From positions 62,001 to 126,000 of the forward strand of contig NZ_CAJYEB010000034.1 of assembly GCF_913773735.1 (NCBI RefSeq): DNA of 64,000 nt, in the 5' to 3' direction. Both the position numbers and the translations under genes were made by a program. Position 1 is the first letter of the stretch, and the number at the start of each line of letters is the position of its first letter. The DNA is from an uncultured Massilia sp. (GTDB lineage: Bacteria > Pseudomonadota > Gammaproteobacteria > Burkholderiales > Burkholderiaceae_D). Shown one piece after another: positions 18,571-27,547 of the stretch. A model generated the notes under the pieces. It ran no database searches and was not told the DNA's origin. It was given only the letters and a program-made list of their open reading frames with translations.

Positions 18571-21500
18571 TCACTGGCGCGTATCCACCTGGATCAGCGG
18601 CTCGTCCACCGGCGGCGGGGCAGGCTTGCGGGTGCGGCGCGGACGGACCGGCTCGGCCACCTGGGCGGCGGCTTCCTGCGCGGCGCGCAGCTTGGCCGGG
18701 TCGGTCGCCGCGAGCGTCAGGCCGGCCTTGGCCAGCACTTCGTCCATGTCGGCCGGGGCGGCGACCGGCGCCGGCGCCGGCGCGACCGCCACGGGCGCGG
18801 CCACCGGGGCCGGCGCTGCCGGCGCGGCTTGCGCCTGCGGCGCCGCAGCGGCAGCCGGAGCGGCAGCCGGGGTCGGTGCAGGAGCGGCAGCCTCGACCGG
18901 GGCCTGCGCCGCGGCGGCGCGCGCCACGGCGGCGGCGACCGACTGCGAGGTCGGGAACGGCCACGGGCCCTTCGCAGCCTGGGCCGGCGCTGCGGCGGCC
19001 GCGGCGGCTGCCGCAGCGGCTGCAACACGGGCCTGCTCGGCGGCAACCCTGGCGGCAGCGGCTTCCTCGGCGGCGGCCTGTTCGGCGGCGGCCTTGACCG
19101 CGGCAGCCTTCACGGAAGCCGAGGTCGGGAACGGCCACGGACCCTTGTCGGCGGCGGCCCTGGCCGGCTTGCCTTCCGCTTTCGCCTTCGCGGCGCGGGC
19201 TTCGGCCTGCACCTTGGCGGCTTCCTCGTCGGCGACCGGCGTGAAGGCCGGCGTCGTTTCGCCGTCGGCCAGGCCGTGTTCCATGCCCTCGGCCTGGTCG
19301 CGTTCGCGGCGGCTGCGGTTGCGGCCGCCACGGCGGCGGCGGCGGCGCGGCTCGTCGCCGCCTTCGCCGTCGGCGTCCTCGCCATCCGGGCCGAGCGTCA
19401 CCGCGGCCTTGGCCGCCTGCTCGTGGATGGTTTCCTGCTCGACGGCCGGACCGGTGGCGGCGACGGCGACCGGCGCGGCGGCCTGGATCGCGTTCACCTC
19501 TTCCAGCCTGGCTTCGATGGCCTGGATGCGTTCGCTGCGTTCACCCGTGTCGCGCGGCTGGCGCGGCTGGCGCGGGGTACGTTCCGGACGCTCGCCGCGT
19601 TCGGCGCGTTCGCCACGCTCGGGGCGCGCGGCCGGCATGCCCTGCGCATCGACGGCCTGCTCGCGCGGCTCGCGGGCTTCGCGCGGTGGGCGCTTCTCAC
19701 GCGGTTCGCGCGGCTGGCGCGGCGGCTTGGCCTCGAACTCGGCCGGCTTGGCGCCGTCCTCCGTCACGACCCTGGCGACCTGCTCGCGGTCTTCGCGCTC
19801 CGGACGGTTCTTGCCGCCGGCCGGGCCGTTGCGGGTGTTGCGGCCGCGCTGGCCGCGACCGTTGCGCTCGCCGCGTTCGGCTGCCGCCGGGGTCGGTTCG
19901 GCCGGCTTGACCGGGGTGGCGGCCGGCGCCGGGGCGGGCGCCACCGGTGCCGGGCGGCCGAAGAAGAAGTTGCGCAGCTTGGCGAAGAAACCCTCCTCGG
20001 CCGGCGGCAGCGCGGCCGGCGCCGGGGCGGGCGTCGGGGCCGGGGCGGCGGCTGCGGGGGCCGCCGCTGCCGCTGCTGCGGCCCTGGCGGTTTCGCTGCG
20101 GTCCACCATCGGCGCCGGCTGGGCCGGGGTGATGGTCTTGACCACGGCTTCCTGGCGCGGCTTCTGCTCTTCCTTCTGGCGCTTGGCGTAGGCCATGTCG
20201 GTTTCGGCCGACTCGGCCAGCGTGTAGCTGGCGCCGGCGTCCTCCAGGCGCGGATCGTCGATCTTGATGCGTTCGAGCTTGTAGTGCGGGGTCTCGAGGT
20301 GCTTGTTCGGGATCAGGATGACGGTGATGCGGTGGCGCGTCTCGATCTTGAGGATCTCGCCGCGCTTTTCGTTCAGCAGGAAGGCGGCGACGTCGACCGG
20401 GACCTGGACGTGGATGGTCGCCGAGTTTTCCTTCATCGCCTCTTCCTGGATGATGCGCAGCACCTGCAGGGCGGACGATTCGGTATCGCGGATGTGGCCG
20501 GTGCCCGAGCAGCGCGGGCAGGTCACGTGCGAGCCTTCCGACAGCGACGGACGCAGGCGCTGGCGCGACAGTTCCATCAGGCCGAAGCGCGAGATCTTGC
20601 CCATCTGGACGCGGGCGCGGTCGTGGTGCAGGGCATCCTTCAGGCGCTGCTCGACTTCGCGCTGGTTCTTGGCGACCTCCATGTCGATGAAGTCGATCAC
20701 GATCAGGCCGCCCAGGTCGCGCAGGCGCAGCTGGCGCGCCACTTCGTCGGCGGCTTCGCAGTTGGTGTTGAAGGCGGTGGTCTCGATGTCCGAGCCGCGC
20801 GTGGCGCGCGCCGAGTTGACGTCGATCGACACCAGCGCTTCGGTGTGGTCGATCACGATCGCGCCGCCGGACGGCAGCGGGACGGTGCGCGAGTACGCGG
20901 TCTCGATCTGGTGCTCGATCTGGAAGCGCGAGAACAGGGGCACGTCGTCGCTGTAGCGCTTCACGCGGTGCACCATGTCGGGCATCACGTGGCTCATGAA
21001 CTGGTGGGCCTGGTCGTAGATCTCGTCGGTGTCGATCAGGATCTCGCCGATGTCCGGCTGGTAGTAGTCGCGGATGGCGCGGATGACGAGCGAGGATTCC
21101 TGGTAGATCAGGAACGGGCCCGGGGCCGACTTGCCGGCGCCTTCGATCGCGCGCCACAGCTGCATCAGGTAGTTCAGGTCCCACTGCAGTTCTTCGACGT
21201 TGCGGCCGATGCCGGCGGTGCGGGCGATGACCGACATGCCCTGCGGCAGGTCCAGCTTGTCCATCGTCTCGCGCAGTTCCTGGCGCTCCTCGCCTTCGAC
21301 GCGGCGCGACACGCCGCCGCCGCGCGGGTTGTTCGGCATCAGCACCAGGTAGCGGCCGGCCAGCGAGATGAACGAGGTCAGGGCGGCGCCCTTGTTGCCG
21401 CGCTCTTCCTTCTCGACCTGGACCATGATTTCCTGGCCTTCGCGCAGGGCTTCCTTGATGGTGCAGTTGCGCACGTCGACGCCGTCGCGGAAATACGAGC

Positions 21501-21723
21501 GGGCAACTTCCTTGAAGGGGAGGAAGCCGTGGCGGTCTTCGCCGTAGCTGACGAAGCAGGCTTCGAGGGAGGGTTCGATGCGGGTGATGACGCCTTTGTA
21601 GATATTCGACTTGCGCTGTTCGCGGCCAGCGGTCTCGATATCGATGTCGATCAGTTTCTGGCCGTCGACGATCGCTACGCGCAGCTCCTCTTGCTGCGTA
21701 GCGTTAAACAACATTCTTTTCAT
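18571..21723 (-). CDS. rne: ribonuclease E
   Basis: A 1050-residue endoribonuclease E. The catalytic half (about residues 1-520) has the start [10 protein letters not shown], an S1 domain ([18 protein letters not shown]), the 5'-sensor/RNase H-like region, the DNase I-like catalytic segment VSIDVNSA and VIDFIDM, and the Zn-link CPRCSGTG that joins dimers. The C-terminal half is low-complexity: Pro/Ala tracts, several Arg-rich blocks (about 650-810) for RNA or partner binding, then an Ala-rich region. In that region the motif KGPWPFPTS occurs twice (about 859-867 and 917-925), and the protein ends in PLIQVDTRQ. The enzyme processes mRNA, rRNA and tRNA and scaffolds the degradosome. It has a long GC-rich upstream region and a shared terminator at its end. 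Confidence 0.96.
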   Translation of the reverse strand: MKRMLFNATQQEELRVAIVDGQKLIDIDIETAGREQRKSNIYKGVITRIEPSLEACFVSYGEDRHGFLPFKEVARSYFRDGVDVRNCTIKEALREGQEIMVQVEKEERGNKGAALTSFISLAGRYLVLMPNNPRGGGVSRRVEGEERQELRETMDKLDLPQGMSVIARTAGIGRNVEELQWDLNYLMQLWRAIEGAGKSAPGPFLIYQESSLVIRAIRDYYQPDIGEILIDTDEIYDQAHQFMSHVMPDMVHRVKRYSDDVPLFSRFQIEHQIETAYSRTVPLPSGGAIVIDHTEALVSIDVNSARATRGSDIETTAFNTNCEAADEVARQLRLRDLGGLIVIDFIDMEVAKNQREVEQRLKDALHHDRARVQMGKISRFGLMELSRQRLRPSLSEGSHVTCPRCSGTGHIRDTESSALQVLRIIQEEAMKENSATIHVQVPVDVAAFLLNEKRGEILKIETRHRITVILIPNKHLETPHYKLERIKIDDPRLEDAGASYTLAESAETDMAYAKRQKEEQKPRQEAVVKTITPAQPAPMVDRSETARAAAAAAAAPAAAAPAPTPAPAPAALPPAEEGFFAKLRNFFFGRPAPVAPAPAPAATPVKPAEPTPAAAERGERNGRGQRGRNTRNGPAGGKNRPEREDREQVARVVTEDGAKPAEFEAKPPRQPREPREKRPPREAREPREQAVDAQGMPAARPERGERAERGERPERTPRQPRQPRDTGERSERIQAIEARLEEVNAIQAAAPVAVAATGPAVEQETIHEQAAKAAVTLGPDGEDADGEGGDEPRRRRRRGGRNRSRRERDQAEGMEHGLADGETTPAFTPVADEEAAKVQAEARAAKAKAEGKPARAAADKGPWPFPTSASVKAAAVKAAAEQAAAEEAAAARVAAEQARVAAAAAAAAAAAAPAQAAKGPWPFPTSQSVAAAVARAAAAQAPVEAAAPAPTPAAAPAAAAAPQAQAAPAAPAPVAAPVAVAPAPAPVAAPADMDEVLAKAGLTLAATDPAKLRAAQEAAAQVAEPVRPRRTRKPAPPPVDEPLIQVDTRQ

Positions 21724-22651
21724 TTATTGACTCCGCGACCCGTGGGCCGTTTCATGCCGTCCCTTGCGGGACGGCGCAGGTACAGGGATGTACGCGGGAG
21801 GGGAGTGTTGGCGGTGGTATGCCCGGGGCGTGGCGCGGCATGGCCGGCCACAGGGCGCGGACGGCATCGAACGTCATTGTCGCGCGCACGAACGCCGGAG
21901 GTCCAATGGCCCGATCGGGGCGACATTGCAACCTTCGGGCGGGTGCGGCCCAGGCCCGACCTGCTGCGGCAGCAGCATGCGCGAGGTGCCGGCCAGGCGA
22001 ACTTCGGCCTCGGCCCGCGCACCACCGGGATGCCGTCTGCGGAATCTCTGCGACCTGCTGCTTCCTGCATTGTGTGGCGGGACTCGTCCGAAGCGCGCGA
22101 ATCCGCGCGGTGCTCGCTGCAAACCGGTCAGCCGCATTCCCCGAACTATGTATGCCACAACATTGCTGCCGCTCGCGACGGCTTTCGAGACTCCTGCATC
22201 GGTCGGGCGAAAACGACAAGCGTTATCGACGCCATCACCCGGCAAGCCGGCCTGGGGCCGTCTTGCCGGTACTTATCCTAATCAATCCAAACAATCCAAT
22301 CCTGCAGTCCTGTACGTACCCGATTGCAACAGCGGTGCAACCCTGGTCCGCACAAGCATGTGCGTACACGTTCTGGAACCGCGCAACACCCGCCGCGCAT
22401 TGCCCGCATTGGCTTGTTGAACCCGCCATGCCACCGGCACGACGCGATTCCAGGCCGACGTGGCCACCGCTCGCAAAGGCATCATGCGATTCCGTTTTTT
22501 TCCATCGAATTTGCATTCAGGCGAGGCCGATGGAGACGCCCCTGTGTAAAATATCGTTTTAATTCTTACACCAGCAGAGGTTTGACCGCCGCCTGTCGAT
22601 TATATATTCAAAATGAAGGACTTAGAGAGAATTTCTGGCAAGACAGAGCGA
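21724..22651. other. long divergent region between rne and rluC
   Basis: 928 bases with no supportable gene; the open frames are GC-shadow frames without family features. Near rne there is a perfect 8-bp hairpin (GCCGTCCC at 21756-21763, loop TTGC, GGGACGGC at 21768-21775), which would lie in the rne 5' leader. E. coli rne is feedback-controlled through its leader; a similar role here is inference. A dyad GTGTAA (22544-22549) / TTACAC (22566-22571) sits in an AT-rich stretch that probably holds promoters for both directions. Confidence 0.55.
22582..22610 (+). promoter_or_regulatory. candidate sigma-70 promoter of rluC
   Basis: TTGACC at 22582-22587 and a TATATT/TATTCA -10 region at 22603-22610 (15 to 17 base spacing). 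Transcription would start near 22615, downstream of the ATG at 22613, which favours ATG 22652 as the rluC start. Confidence 0.45.
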
Positions 22652-23716
22652 ATGACCTTGCAAAACGACGTCGTTCCCCCTTCATCGCAGACGGAACACC
22701 GCCCGGCCGCCGCCGCACAGTTTGTCACAATCACCGAAGAAGAAGCCGGACAGCGCATCGACAATTACCTGTTGCGCGTCTGTAAAGGCGTCCCCAAAAG
22801 CCACATTTACCGCATCCTGCGTTCGGGCGAAGTGCGCGTGAACAAAGGGCGCATCGACCAGCTGTATCGCCTGGCCGCGGGCGACCTCGTGCGCATCCCG
22901 CCGGTGCGGCTGGCCGAGCGCGCCGCCGGGCCGGCCCCGGTGCCGGGCGCCGAATTCCGCGTCGTGCACGAGGACAGCCATGTGCTCGTCATCGACAAGC
23001 CGGCGGGCGTCGCCGTGCACGGCGGCTCGGGCGTCTCCTACGGCGTCATCGAACAATTGCGTGCGGCGCGGCCGGACGCCAAGTTCCTGGAACTGGTGCA
23101 CCGCCTCGACCGCGAGACGTCGGGCCTGCTGCTGATCGCGAAAAAGCGCTCGGCACTGACCGACCTGCACGACCAGATGCGCGAGGGAACCACCGACAAG
23201 CGCTACCTGACGCTGGTGACGGGCGACTGGCACAACCAGCGCCAGCACGTGCGCCTGCGCCTGCACAAGTACAACACGCCGGACGGCGAGAAGCGCGTGG
23301 TCGTCGTCAAGGAAGGCGGCCAGGAAGCGCACACGATCTTCAACCTGAAGCGCAAGTGGCCGGGCTTCGCGCTGCTCGAGGCCGAGCTCAAGACCGGGCG
23401 CACGCACCAGATCCGCGTGCACCTGGCGTCGAGCGGCTTCCCGATCGCGGGTGACGAGAAATACGGCGATTTTGCGCTCAACAAGCAGCTTCAGAAGGCA
23501 AACGATCGGCGCGGCGCGCTGCGCCGGATGTTCCTGCACGCCTGGCAGATCACCTTCCGGCACCCGGACACGGGCCAGCCGCTGACGCTGCGGGCGCCGT
23601 TGCCGGCGGAATGCGAGCGTTTCTTGGTAAGCTTGGGGCCGGCGAGCGATCACCGGCCCCATGGCGGGTCCCACGACGCTCCCCAGCACGGGCCGCACGG
23701 CACCGGCGACGAATAA
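22652..23716 (+). CDS. rluC: 23S rRNA pseudouridine synthase RluC
   Basis: A pseudouridine synthase of about 354 residues in the RluA/RluC/RluD family. An S4 RNA-binding domain (QRIDNYLLRVCKGVPKSHIYRILRSGEVRVN) is followed by the catalytic domain with HRLDRETSGLLL (catalytic Asp) and the GRTHQIRVHLAS motif. The role is modification of 23S rRNA at U955/U2504/U2580 by analogy with E. coli RluC. An in-frame ATG exists at 22613, but it has no Shine-Dalgarno and appears to overlap the promoter, so 22652 is preferred. There is a Pro/His/Gly-rich tail of about 35 residues. It heads a plus-strand run with the HAD, Rieske and sppA genes; rne-rluC divergence is a conserved neighbourhood. Confidence 0.9.
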   Translation: MTLQNDVVPPSSQTEHRPAAAAQFVTITEEEAGQRIDNYLLRVCKGVPKSHIYRILRSGEVRVNKGRIDQLYRLAAGDLVRIPPVRLAERAAGPAPVPGAEFRVVHEDSHVLVIDKPAGVAVHGGSGVSYGVIEQLRAARPDAKFLELVHRLDRETSGLLLIAKKRSALTDLHDQMREGTTDKRYLTLVTGDWHNQRQHVRLRLHKYNTPDGEKRVVVVKEGGQEAHTIFNLKRKWPGFALLEAELKTGRTHQIRVHLASSGFPIAGDEKYGDFALNKQLQKANDRRGALRRMFLHAWQITFRHPDTGQPLTLRAPLPAECERFLVSLGPASDHRPHGGSHDAPQHGPHGTGDE

Positions 23717-23770
23717 CGAATACGCCCACGAGGCGGGAATGAGGAGCCGGCCGGAATATGGCCGGGAAAC

Positions 23771-24430
23771 ATGGCAAGAAAGCAATTTGACCTGATCGTC
23801 TTCGATTGGGACGGCACGCTGATGGACAGCACCGCCACCATCGTCAAATGTATACAGTCGGCCGCCAAGGATCTCGGCCTGGCCGTGCCGAGCGATGCGG
23901 CGGCCGCGCACGTGATCGGCCTGGGGCTGTCCGAAGCCATGCAGACGGTCATGCCGAACCTGGACCCGGCGCTGTACCCGCGCATGGTCGAGCGCTATCG
24001 CTACCACTTCCTGACCAAGGACCATGAACTGGTGCTGTTCGCGGGCACGCGCGCCATGCTGGAGGAGTTGTCCCAACTCGGCTATTTCCTGGCCGTTGCC
24101 ACCGGCAAGAGCCGGGTCGGGCTGAACCGCGCCCTGAACGCCGCCGGACTGCTGTCGATGTTCGATGCGACCCGTTGCGCCGACGAGACATTTTCCAAGC
24201 CGCATCCGGCAATGTTGCAAGAACTGACAAGGGAGCTCGGCCAGGACATGCGGCGCACCGTTATGATCGGCGACACGACGCACGACCTGCTGATGGCCAG
24301 CAACGCCGGCGCGGCGGGCATCGCGGTGGAGTACGGTGCCCATCCCTTGCAGCAATTGCAGGCATGTCATCCGGTCTTCACGGCGAAGAACGTGCCGGAA
24401 CTCCATGGGTGGCTGCTCGAGAACGCATGA
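23771..24430 (+). CDS. HAD-superfamily phosphatase (Gph-like)
   Basis: A 219-residue cytoplasmic haloacid dehalogenase-type phosphatase. Motif I is VFDWDGTLMDS (nucleophile Asp and general-acid Asp), motif II is VATGKSR, the lysine of motif III is in FSKPHP, and motif IV is MIGDTTHDLLMA. It belongs to the phosphoglycolate phosphatase/PgmB-like subfamily with a helical cap between motifs I and II. The exact substrate cannot be read from sequence. The ATGA overlap with the following Rieske gene shows translational coupling. Confidence 0.9.
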   Translation: MARKQFDLIVFDWDGTLMDSTATIVKCIQSAAKDLGLAVPSDAAAAHVIGLGLSEAMQTVMPNLDPALYPRMVERYRYHFLTKDHELVLFAGTRAMLEELSQLGYFLAVATGKSRVGLNRALNAAGLLSMFDATRCADETFSKPHPAMLQELTRELGQDMRRTVMIGDTTHDLLMASNAGAAGIAVEYGAHPLQQLQACHPVFTAKNVPELHGWLLENA

Positions 24431-24843
24431 GCGCAGCCGGCGACACCGCGGACGGCGCGGACGTCTACCTGTGCGATGCCGCGGCGGTCGCGGACGGCGG
24501 TCGCGGCGTCCGCTTTCCGGTGCGGGCGTTCGGCGTGGATGCCACCGGATTCGTGGTGCGTTACGGGGGGAAGGCGTATGCTTACCTGAATCGCTGCGCC
24601 CACGTCCCGGTCGAGCTCGATGGTATCGAAGGCGAGTTCTTCGAGTCCGGCAAGCAGTACCTGATGTGTTCCATCCACGGCGCGCTCTACCTGCCGGACA
24701 GCGGCGCCTGCGCGGGCGGGCCGTGCCGCCGCGGCCGTCTGCATCCGATCGCGGTGCGCGAGCGCGAGGGACGCATCTACTGGGCGCCCGACGCGCACAT
24801 CCGGCCGCGGGACGCGGCGGAGCAGGGTGCGCGGGCATCGTAA
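24427..24843 (+). CDS. Rieske 2Fe-2S domain protein
   Basis: A 138-residue soluble Rieske protein. The cluster ligands are CAH (in NRCAHVP) and, about 35 residues later, CSIH (in LMCSIHGALY), the C-X-H...C-X2-H pattern. No transmembrane helix or oxygenase catalytic domain is present. It overlaps the HAD gene by ATGA and precedes sppA, a betaproteobacterial gene order. Proteins like this may act as small electron carriers; the partner is unknown. Confidence 0.9.
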   Translation: MSAAGDTADGADVYLCDAAAVADGGRGVRFPVRAFGVDATGFVVRYGGKAYAYLNRCAHVPVELDGIEGEFFESGKQYLMCSIHGALYLPDSGACAGGPCRRGRLHPIAVREREGRIYWAPDAHIRPRDAAEQGARAS

Positions 24844-24861
24844 CCTATGTTTTAGGGATTT

Positions 24862-25860
24862 ATGAGCGAACAGACGCGGAACGACAACGACACCGGCCGC
24901 ACGGCCGCCCCGGCCACCTTCAACAACTGGGAGCGCGAGACGCTCGAGCGCCTGGTATTCGCCACGGTGCGCGAGCAGCGGGCCGCGCGACGCTGGGGCA
25001 TCTTCTTCAAGCTTTCCTTCCTGCTGCTGGCATTTTTCTGCATCTGGGCGTATTTCGACTTCAATTTCGGCGGCTCGGACATCGAATCGCTGGGGCGCCA
25101 CACGGCGCTGATCGAAATCGACGGCGCCATCGACACCGAGGGCAGCGGGTCGGCCGACACCGTCATCCCCTCGTTGAACAAGGCCTTCGCCGATCCGGGA
25201 TCGGCGGCGGTGGTGCTGCGCATTGACAGTCCCGGTGGCAGCCCGGTCCAGGCCGGCATCATCGTCGACGAGATGCAGCGCATGAAGAAGCTGTATCCGA
25301 ACAAGCCGCTGTACGTGGTCGTCGACGAGATCTGCGCGTCCGGCGGTTATTACATCGCGGCTGCGGCCGACAAGATCTACGTCAACAAGGCCAGTATCGT
25401 CGGCTCGGTCGGCGTACTGATGGACGGCTTCGGCTTCACCGGCCTGATGGACAAGCTGGGCATCGAGCGGCGCCTGTTGACGGCAGGCGAGAACAAGGGC
25501 TTCCTCGATCCGTTCAGCCCGCAGACGGACAAGCAGAAGCAGCATGCGCTGTCGATGCTCAACGAGATCCACGAGCAATTCATCGCCGTGGTGCGCGCCG
25601 GCCGCGGCAAGCGCCTGAAGGAAGATGCGGAGATCTTCTCGGGCCTGTACTGGACCGGCGCGAAGGCCGTGGACATGGGCCTGGCCGACGGCTTCGGCAC
25701 CGTCGACACCGTGGCGCGCGACGTGGTCAAGGCCGAGGAGATCATCGACTATACCTCGCACGAAAACCTGTCCGAGCGCGTGCTGAAGAAGTTCGGCGCC
25801 TCGGTCGGCGCCGGCGCCGTGCATTCGATCTATCGCGGGGCCGTGCCCAGCCTGAAGTGA
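24862..25860 (+). CDS. sppA: S49 family signal peptide peptidase (SppA type)
   Basis: A 332-residue membrane-anchored serine protease. One transmembrane helix lies at about residues 47-66; the S49 ClpP-like domain is periplasmic. The segment LRIDSPGGSPVQAG is family-typical, the catalytic serine is in ICASGGYYIA, and the likely general-base lysine is in AGENKGFLDPF. It is about half the length of E. coli SppA, so it is the short (36 kDa) form that oligomerises. It degrades leftover signal peptides or membrane-protein fragments. The gene starts 18 bases after the Rieske stop. Confidence 0.93.
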   Translation: MSEQTRNDNDTGRTAAPATFNNWERETLERLVFATVREQRAARRWGIFFKLSFLLLAFFCIWAYFDFNFGGSDIESLGRHTALIEIDGAIDTEGSGSADTVIPSLNKAFADPGSAAVVLRIDSPGGSPVQAGIIVDEMQRMKKLYPNKPLYVVVDEICASGGYYIAAAADKIYVNKASIVGSVGVLMDGFGFTGLMDKLGIERRLLTAGENKGFLDPFSPQTDKQKQHALSMLNEIHEQFIAVVRAGRGKRLKEDAEIFSGLYWTGAKAVDMGLADGFGTVDTVARDVVKAEEIIDYTSHENLSERVLKKFGASVGAGAVHSIYRGAVPSLK

Positions 25861-25892
25861 TGAGGGGGCACTGAGAAGGTTCAATATTCGCC

Positions 25893-25920
25893 TTGAAACT
25901 CGTGCCCGGTGGTCTATAGT
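25893..25920 (+). promoter_or_regulatory. sigma-70 promoter with no gene behind it
   Basis: TTGAAA (25893-25898), 16-base spacer, TATAGT (25915-25920). It is one of the best -35/-10 pairs in the window and points into a 155-base stretch that ends in an intrinsic terminator. Confidence 0.6.
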
Positions 25921-25926
25921 GGAGGT

Positions 25927-26082
25927 GCGGCTGTTTCGACGACAAGACAGGAAGACCGAACGTGTTCCTGCCGCAGCGAGGCAATCGCAGACCCGCATGC
26001 GTGCGGTTTAGAGAGAACTTCCTTCCTCGAGCAGGTGTCCCTTCGTGGGATGAAAACGACGGCGCAAGCCGTCGTTTTCATT
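25927..26082 (+). ncRNA. candidate small structured RNA
   Basis: A transcript from the promoter at 25893-25920 to the terminator at 26051-26080 would be about 155 nt and contains no plausible coding frame. Visible hairpins in order: an arm GTGCGG...CCGCA enclosing CAGGAA/TTCCTG; GCGA-GGCAA-TCGC; CCGCA-TGCG-TGCGG; CCC-TTCGT-GGG; then the terminator. It does not look like 6S (no end-to-end closing stem), SRP RNA, RNase P RNA or tmRNA. The family is unrecognised; existence is inferred from promoter, terminator and hairpins. Confidence 0.5.
26051..26080. terminator. bidirectional terminator
   Basis: A perfect 13-bp palindrome: TGAAAACGACGGC, loop GCAA, GCCGTCGTTTTCA. It serves the candidate small RNA on the plus strand and the small minus-strand gene whose TGA stop codon (26078-26080) is the edge of the stem. 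Confidence 0.88.
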
Positions 26083-26395
26083 TGCCGCCCCGCGCCGGTG
26101 GATGGTCGCTGCCGCCGTCCTGTGCGTCGACCGTGGCAAGCGCCGCCGTGCACTGGTGGAAGCCGCCGGACTCGAGCCAGCCCTGGAAGCCGCGTTGCGC
26201 CTGCGCATACCATGCGGCGCGCAGCGGTTGATTGTCTGATGCAAATACATGGGGAATGTCGCCGCCGCGCGTCCAGCGCGCCAGCGCGAGCCGGGTCGGG
26301 AAGATGGCGGCGTGTTCGCGGGCGACCCGGGCATCGCGGCTCGTAACCGCTTGCGCCGGGGAAAGAATGCAACGCTGTCTTTTTTCGATCTGCAC
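26078..26395 (-). CDS. hypothetical protein, 105 residues
   Basis: A small unrecognised protein. Support for a real gene: a GTG start with GAGG five bases upstream, and a TGA stop embedded in a strong terminator. The sequence also looks protein-like rather than Arg/Ala shadow (FPTRLALARWTRGGDIPHVF, then RAAWYAQAQRGFQGWLESGG). No signal peptide or membrane segment is visible; Trp and aromatic residues cluster in the C-terminal half. Overlapping frames on the same strand are Arg/Ser-rich and less credible. It is convergent with sppA and the candidate small RNA. No function is proposed. Confidence 0.55.
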   Translation of the reverse strand: MQIEKRQRCILSPAQAVTSRDARVAREHAAIFPTRLALARWTRGGDIPHVFASDNQPLRAAWYAQAQRGFQGWLESGGFHQCTAALATVDAQDGGSDHPPARGGK

Positions 26396-26620
26396 TTTTG
26401 CCTCGTTTCTTGGGTGGGGGTAGGCGTGGTTCTGATCCTACAAGTCAGTTACTCGTAGTCTTACACTCAGTCACTGTAGGTCGATTCCTAAGCGGGTTTC
26501 AGTGTATCAACGGCTTTTTTACGTCCCTTGACGCGCGTCAAACGAGTTCTTGCTCTGAATGAAAACGTTCGAGTTCTTGAATTTTGCTGCTTGCCAAGCC
26601 ATCTGTTAAAGTCTCGCCCC

Positions 26621-27337
26621 ATGAGCAAAATTTCCCTTGACCGCGTACTGCAATCGCAAGGCTTCGGTACGCGCAAGTACTGCCGTGCACTGATCGAAGA
26701 CGGCGACGTCGCCATCGGCGGCGTCGTCCAGACGAGCTACAAGACCCTGGTCGATACCGACGGCCTCGTGCTGACCGTGTTCGACGAGGAATGGGTCGTG
26801 CGGGAGCGCGTGTACATCGCCCTGTACAAGCCGGCCAACTACGAGTGTTCGCGCAAGCCGAGCCACCATCCGGGTGTGTTGACGCTGCTGCCGGAACAGT
26901 TCACCTGGCGCGACGTGCAGCCGGTGGGGCGGCTCGACCACGACACCACGGGCCTGCTGCTGATGTCGGACGACGGTCCGTTCATCCACGCCCAGTCCTC
27001 GCCCAAGCGCCATATTCCGAAGGTCTACCAGGCCACCACGCAGGAACCGGTGACCCAGGCACTGGTCGACCAGTTGCTGGCGGGCGTGCAACTGCACGAC
27101 GAACCGGCGCCGCTGGCGGCGCTGACCTGCGTGCAGCGCGGCGAGCACCAGCTCGAGATCGTGCTCGAGCAGGGCAAGTACCACCAGGTCAAGCGCATGC
27201 TGGCGGCGGCCGGCAACCATTGCGCGGCGCTGCACCGTTCCCAGGTCGGCGGCCTGACGCTGGAAGCGCTCGGCCTCCAGGAAGGCGAGTGGTGCTACCT
27301 CGAGCAGGCCCAGCTCGACCTGCTGGTGCCGGGCTGA
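26621..27337 (+). CDS. rsuA: 16S rRNA pseudouridine synthase (RsuA family)
   Basis: A 238-residue RsuA/RluB/E/F-family pseudouridine synthase. The N-terminal S4 domain is SLDRVLQSQGFGTRKYCRALIEDGDVAI, and the catalytic motif is GRLDHDTTGLLL with the active Asp. Late in the protein is GKYHQVKRMLAAAGN, typical of RsuA, which modifies U516 of 16S rRNA. Assignment to RsuA rather than RluE or RluF rests on overall form and is probable. The ATG at 26621 follows a 225-base intergenic region. Its stop codon lies in the first unit of a 12-base tandem repeat. Confidence 0.88.
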   Translation: MSKISLDRVLQSQGFGTRKYCRALIEDGDVAIGGVVQTSYKTLVDTDGLVLTVFDEEWVVRERVYIALYKPANYECSRKPSHHPGVLTLLPEQFTWRDVQPVGRLDHDTTGLLLMSDDGPFIHAQSSPKRHIPKVYQATTQEPVTQALVDQLLAGVQLHDEPAPLAALTCVQRGEHQLEIVLEQGKYHQVKRMLAAAGNHCAALHRSQVGGLTLEALGLQEGEWCYLEQAQLDLLVPG

Positions 27338-27414
27338 CGTACAAGCTGAAATACAGGCTGGAATACCAGCCTGACATACAGGCTGACATATCGGCTGACA
27401 TGCCGGCCTGATAT
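27333..27414 (+). repeat. degenerate 12-base tandem repeat
   Basis: About six units of the form GCTGACATACAG (variants GCTGAAATACAG, GCTGGAATACCA, GCTGACATATCG, GCTGACATGCCG), with one 13-base unit, then a partial unit. The first unit contains the rsuA stop codon. Units are not identical, so the array is old or only loosely maintained. Confidence 0.75.
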
Positions 27415-27547
27415 CCTCTTGCGCCGCGCCCGGGGTGCAGCAGCGTCCGTTGTGTTGTCGTGCGACATGCAAGTCGGTTTTCCGCGACACTCCGTCATAT
27501 AAACTCTTGTCAAGTGGTTATCGAACCACGCGAGAGTGTGTTCAACC

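Noticed and set aside
18700..19100. Alanine-codon-rich tract in rne as a tandem DNA repeat or assembly artefact
   Set aside because: The reading frame stays open, codons vary, and Ala/Pro-rich tails are normal in betaproteobacterial RNase E.
18454..22281. A 1275-codon plus-strand open frame opposite rne
   Set aside because: Gly/Arg-rich mirror of the low-complexity RNase E tail and catalytic half; not a protein.
21819..22562. A 247-codon plus-strand frame in the rne-rluC gap
   Set aside because: No Shine-Dalgarno, no family features, Arg/Ala/Cys-rich composition; the region is better read as leader and promoter DNA.
25927..26082. Assignment of the candidate small RNA as 6S, SRP RNA or another known RNA
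   Set aside because: There is no end-to-end closing stem as in 6S and no GGAAGGAAGCAGCC-type SRP apical loop. The GACAGGAAG segment is only a superficial resemblance.
25914..26372. A 152-codon minus-strand frame overlapping the small orphan gene
   Set aside because: It runs through the strong terminator and the small-RNA promoter and is Arg/Ala/Pro-rich; the 26078-26395 frame has better start and stop signals.
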